From: Acarospora socialis
Taxonomy: Eukaryota; Ascomycota; Lecanoromycetes; Acarosporales; Acarosporaceae
NCBI GenBank assembly: GCA_025617375.2
Contig: JAMYGW020000003.1
Coordinates: forward strand, 1,736,001 to 1,800,000
Direction of reading: 5' to 3'
Length of the DNA stretch: 64,000 bases
Made by a program: the position numbers and the translations under genes. Below the pieces are notes generated by a model that made no database searches, had not been told where the DNA came from, and was given only the letters and a program-made list of their open reading frames with translations. Below, piece after piece: positions 59,340 through 64,000 of the stretch. Positions within the stretch are counted from its first letter, which is position 1; each line of letters opens with the position of its first letter.

Positions 59340-62300
59340 ATGTCTGACACACAGAAAAATGTCTCAATCTTGTTCTTGAAGTAAGTTTAAGCAAACTCAT
59401 CTCTATCATTTACTTCAAATAGAGTGACAACATCATCAATAATGATGTCAGTTCAGACAATACAACTATCTCTGAGTGCATCTAAGATACAGATATTGAA
59501 TATCTTTGATGAAGAATGAGAAAAGCTGTGAATCTTTGTGACTAAACTTGATCTGTATATTGAATTCAATCAATTGAAGTTTTAAATCAATTAAAAAAAG
59601 ACACTGTTTGCAACAATTTATCTTGTGAATGCAGTTTTTGATTGAGTTAATCTCAAGCTGCATGAATTTCTAGAAAAGAAATACAAAGAATGCAATGCAG
59701 ACACAAAATTTATGTTCAATGATTACAGACAGTTCAAGAAGAAACTTAAGAAAATCTTTGAAGTAATCAACAAAAAAAGAACAGCAAAAAAACAGATTCA
59801 TATCTTATGACAGAGTGAATTGACAACAGTATACATCATAGAGTTTCAATAATTAGCAGTACTTATCAGATGAGACAATGAAGCACTTATCTATCAGTAC
59901 TATTGTGAATTGAGAAAGTTCATCAAAAACAAAATAGTTCAAACAAAATGATCAGACAATCTTCAGAAAATGATTGATCTGAGTATTAATATTGATAGTT
60001 GTCAATGAAAACAACAGATGAAACAAAAAAAATATTGAATGTCATTTATGATAAAAGATCAAGAAGAAAGCTTCTGTCTATAAACAAAGTGATATGTTTT
60101 ATTAATAAGATATAGAGAGACAAACTCTATGAATCTCAATATAATTAAAAAGCATCATCAGAAATCATCAAAAACCAGATAAACAAAGTCTGAATGTTAA
60201 TCAAAGTGATTCAATAAGTTTTAGATGACATCATGAAACAAAATATAAATATATTATAACTGCAGAAAATTCAGACATCTTGTTCAAGAATGCAACAAAT
60301 CTTAAATAAATAGAAAAAATGTTGTAGTGACAGTCAAGAAGAATACACATATAGTGCATAACATTCTCAGTTAAACAGTCTGTTACAACAATATATGCAA
60401 AGTACACATGAGCAGCAAAGACAAAACTGAATGATATTCTCAGAAACTGTGTAAGAATGTGAAAAACAGACATGACAAAATGAGTTGATCAAACTATAAA
60501 AAAGAATTAACTACTCTTACAAAAGAATATATCAAGAAAAACATTCTTAATGCTGAGATCAAAGAGACTGATACTCAAGAAACTCAGATAAAAGAAGACT
60601 ACAGTGATAACATCTGACAAACACTGAATTTAAATGCAAATCAGAAAGAAATCAACAAATAAAAAGTCAATATAAAACTGAAGAAAGCATATCAGCACTC
60701 AGAAAATCAACATAAAGCATTAAAGAAAGAAAAGCTTCAGTTTAAGAAGCATAAACTTGAGCAAGAAATGCAAATTTAAAAACAAAAAGCATAACACAAG
60801 AGTACAGAAGAAAAAAAGACATATGAACAGTTAGATGAGTTGATGACAGCTGTTAAAGATGAATATCTCAGCAGTGATGATGCAATATTGTTAAAATCTC
60901 TTGTTTAAAAAACAAAAAGTCACAAAATCAAGATACACTTATCTGAAAAATATATCATGCAGAATGAAGACAGATGAATCTTCAATGAAGAATATATATC
61001 ACTCAAATTTCTGCAAAGAGTAAAAGTCTTGAAGAGTCAGTTGCAGATGAAGTATGATCAATATGAAATCTGATTACATCTGAAAAGACACATTGAATGA
61101 CACAGTCTAAAGTATGTGAGTCTTATGATTAAAAGAGAATCAAAGTGATTTCAAGAACTTTGAAGATAAGCTGAATGATTAAGTAAGTCAAAAAATGAAA
61201 AACTCTCTTGACAAAACTAAAAAACAAGAAGCTAGCAGTGTCTCAAAGACAGAACAATGATCATTGAATATGAATCAAAGTTGAAATTAATGAACATCAA
61301 ATCAACACATTAATAGATTTTGAAGTGAACAGTAACATTATAAATCAAAAAACAGTTAATATGTTAAAATTAGAGACACAGTGAGTGCACTGTTCATCTA
61401 ATATACAAATGATAAATGAAGTTATTGAAAGAATTGATGAGAAAATCTGTGTGAAAGTCTCAATTATTAAAAATTCACAAGAAATAACATTCAATATTAT
61501 GAAATTCATCAGATACAATGCAGTACTAAAGATGTCTTAATTGTGTGAGAGAAATCTGAGAATTAATGAAGTTATGAAAGAAATATATGCAATTAAAAAC
61601 ACATATGAAATTTCTGAACAATCAGAAATGAACTTATCAGAGCATAAGTCATAGAATCATGAGATACTGTTATTGAATGAAAAACAATTTAAGTGAATGT
61701 CACTATATTTAATGAGTGAGAATCAACTCAAAAAAGTGAAAACTTATCTTGACAAGAATCTCAAGAAAGAATTCATAAAATCATCAAAATCATTGACAGA
61801 ATATATGATTCTGTTTATATCAAAGAAAAATAACAAAAAATAACTATGTGTTGACTACAGACAACTCAACAAGATAACTCATCAAGACAGTTATTTTCTA
61901 CTGTTGATAAAAGAGTTGCAAGATCAATTAGACAAAACTAAGTGATTCATGAACTTAAATCTTAAAAATGTTTACTACTGAGTCAAAATGAAAGAAGATA
62001 AAGAATGAAAAACAGCATTCTGAATGAAATATAAACATTATAAATACATTATTATGTTGTTTGAACTGAAGAACATTCTCATCATCTTTTAAAGATTGAA
62101 CAATGATATATTGAGAGAATATCTCAATGATTTTGTGATCACATATCTTAATAATATTCTGATATATTCAGAAGATCTTAAGAAGTACTGTGAATATATG
62201 TGAAAGATATTGATAAGACTCAATGAGTGAGTTTTGTATGTGAAAAAATCAAAAAGCAGATTTGAGATCAAGAAAATTAAGTTTCTAAATTATGTAATTC

Positions 62301-64000
62301 AATCTGAACAGATCAAGAAGAATTTAAAGAAGATAAAAGCAGTCAGAAACTGATCAACATCAAAATGAATCAAGAAAGTACAGATCTTTCTAGAATTGAT
62401 GAACTATTATTAAAAGTTTGTATTAAATTATGCAAAAATTGCAGAATCACTAACACATTTAACACACAAAAACAAAGAATAACATTGAAAAGAAAAGCAG
62501 AAAAATGTGTTTCACATATTAAAGAAAAGTTTTAACAAAATGACACATCTGAGAATACTCAATTCAGCATGTAAGAAGACACTGAAAATCAATGTTTTAA
62601 ATTTTACAGTAAATGCATATCTATATCAGATCAAGAATGAACAACAAAAACTTATAATGTATCAATTTAGAAAGTTATCAGAACTCAAGAAAAGATATGA
62701 GATTTATAACAAGAAACTTCTTGCAATAGAAAAAGCACTACAAAATTGAAGATATTATTTTGCAGAAACAAGTAAGTCAATTTAGATCTATATGAATCAT
62801 AAGAATTTGAGAAACTTCACAATGACAAAGCAACTCAATCAATAACAGATTTGTTGAGTGAAGCAGTTGACTAATTATGAATTTCAAATTCATTACAAGA
62901 AAAGTAATAAAAATGATGAAACAGATATCTTAAGCAGATAATCTGATCATGAAGATGTACAGATGATATATGTTGAAATTTTAAGCAAAAACAATAATGA
63001 AATTCTCACAAAGAACTTAGCAGCAATACACAAAATAGAGTAAGCTTTCTTGACAAACAAAGAACTCATTAAGATATGTCACTACAGCAGAGTTGATGAA
63101 CATCTAAAAGTTAAATGCATGAAAGATCTTGTGCAAAAAAGACACAACATTGATGATTTTAGAAATTAAGTTATCAGAATGATTGCTGTATGCAATTCAT
63201 GCTGAAGAAATAAAATAAATTGAGATAAGTAATACAACAGAGTAACACAACTAAACATATTAAATGCATCATGAAAGTCAGCTATCATGAACTTCATTAT
63301 GAAGTTATTATTGTTGAAAGATTCAGCATGAAAAATGAAGTTCAATAGTATATTGATCATAGTGAATAAATTAATCAAGTACACAATGTTCATTTTATTC
63401 AGAGAAACTGTGACAGCATCAGTATTGACATACATTATACTGCAAGAATTAATTAACAATCATAAATTATTAAAAGAATTTATCATTGACAGAGACAAAC
63501 TGTTTACAAGCAAGTTTTGAAAAACATTTACAACAGAACTCAAGATAAAACACAACATATTAACAACATATTATTCACAGACAGATGAACAGAATAAATA
63601 AATAAATCAAATAGTAGAAACATATTTGAGACATTATGTCAACAAAAATCAAGATGACTGAATATAACTGTTATCAATGACACAGTTTGCATACAACAAT
63701 GCAAAGAACAAGATCATGAAAAAAACATCTTTCTATATGAACTATGACTACAACTCAGAGATATGACAAGATCTCAAAGAACATGAATCACAAAGTTAAA
63801 AAATGATTTTAAATATTGTTCAGATAAAAAAACTGCATCAAGATCTGATGAGATGAATTAAACAGCAGATGAAATAAACAATAAAGATAAAATCATTTGA
63901 AGAAAAAAAAAAAGTATATTTGAAAATGAACAACATACAGATCAAAGAAAGAAGCAAGAAGTTGAAAAATAAAAGCATTAAATCATTTAAGATTATACAA
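59340..64000 (+). mobile_element. Second Ty3/Gypsy fossil, running off the window
   Basis: Plus-strand parts in Gypsy order are as follows. Gag lies at about 59,340-60,330, with a CCHC knuckle (NCRKFRHLVQEC) near 60,257. The protease region is at about 61,290-61,500 (LIDFEVNSNIINQ). Reverse transcriptase spans about 61,830-62,390 (LCVDYRQLNKI at 61,849; YLNNILIYS at about 62,146). RNase H is at about 62,500-62,960. The integrase zinc region lies at about 63,060-63,210 and its core at about 63,270-63,770. The integrase C-terminal region, with a GPY/F-like segment, starts at about 63,880 and is cut by the window edge. Neither LTR can be defined here. It differs from the first Gypsy element in sequence and spacing. 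It is broken many times but keeps long open segments. Confidence 0.85.

Noticed and set aside
3790-64000. LINE (non-LTR) elements
   Set aside because: Every reverse-transcriptase signature I found belongs to Copia or Gypsy. No endonuclease-RT arrangement or poly-A tail with flanking duplication was seen.
1-64000. tRNA, rRNA or other structured RNA genes
   Set aside because: No cloverleaf consensus, A/B box pairs or rRNA sequence was noticed on either strand.

Overview
This looks like a chromosome segment of a filamentous ascomycete (Pezizomycotina). The evidence is short GT-AG introns, a TATA box and CACC start context in the first gene, and relics of gene families typical of that group. A short base-balanced stretch (1 to about 3,790) passes abruptly into about 60 kb of very AT-rich DNA saturated with repeat-induced-point-mutation-like (RIP) C-to-T change. 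In that stretch I saw essentially no CpG and very few CC/GG, while CA/TG and CT/AG stay common. No intact gene is evident in the mutated part.

Layout. 1-3,790: host DNA with one credible gene, a three-exon small secreted protein (766-1504), plus weak open frames and a possible orphan promoter. 3,790-8,900: mutated DNA in which I recognise nothing. 8,902-10,572: a long relic frame of unknown identity. 11,290-13,010: a MULE-type DNA transposase relic. 13,664-14,008: a 51-bp tandem array. 14,266-21,464: a Ty1/Copia LTR element with 219-bp LTRs and a 5-bp target duplication. A 1.7-kb small LTR element (217-bp LTRs, own 5-bp duplication) sits inside the Copia 5' LTR. 21,760-28,260: relics with zinc-finger signatures and a 23-bp hairpin array. 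31,190-32,011 (minus): a degenerate protein-kinase-like relic. 32,361-33,370: an unknown Lys/Ser-rich relic. 37,815-46,045: a Ty3/Gypsy chromodomain element with 194-bp LTRs. It is interrupted by a 415-bp near-perfect palindrome and carries 39-bp and 21-bp arrays near its 3' end. 46,155-47,531: a coiled-coil-like relic. 49,871-53,025: a long unknown relic frame (about 950 codons) interrupted by a 306-bp hAT-like MITE with an 8-bp target duplication. 53,040-54,240: a Cys-rich relic of an uncharacterised fungal family. 59,340-64,000: a second Ty3/Gypsy element running off the window.

The window is best read as a RIP-type repeat graveyard with at least three nested insertions, not as a working gene system. 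Two short elements (the palindrome and the hAT-like MITE) keep CC/GG and so either arrived after the main mutation wave or were too short to be hit. The most unusual point is the mutation context: depletion of CpG and CpC rather than the CpA preference of classical Neurospora RIP. Family calls rest on motif recognition by eye; no searches or alignments were run.
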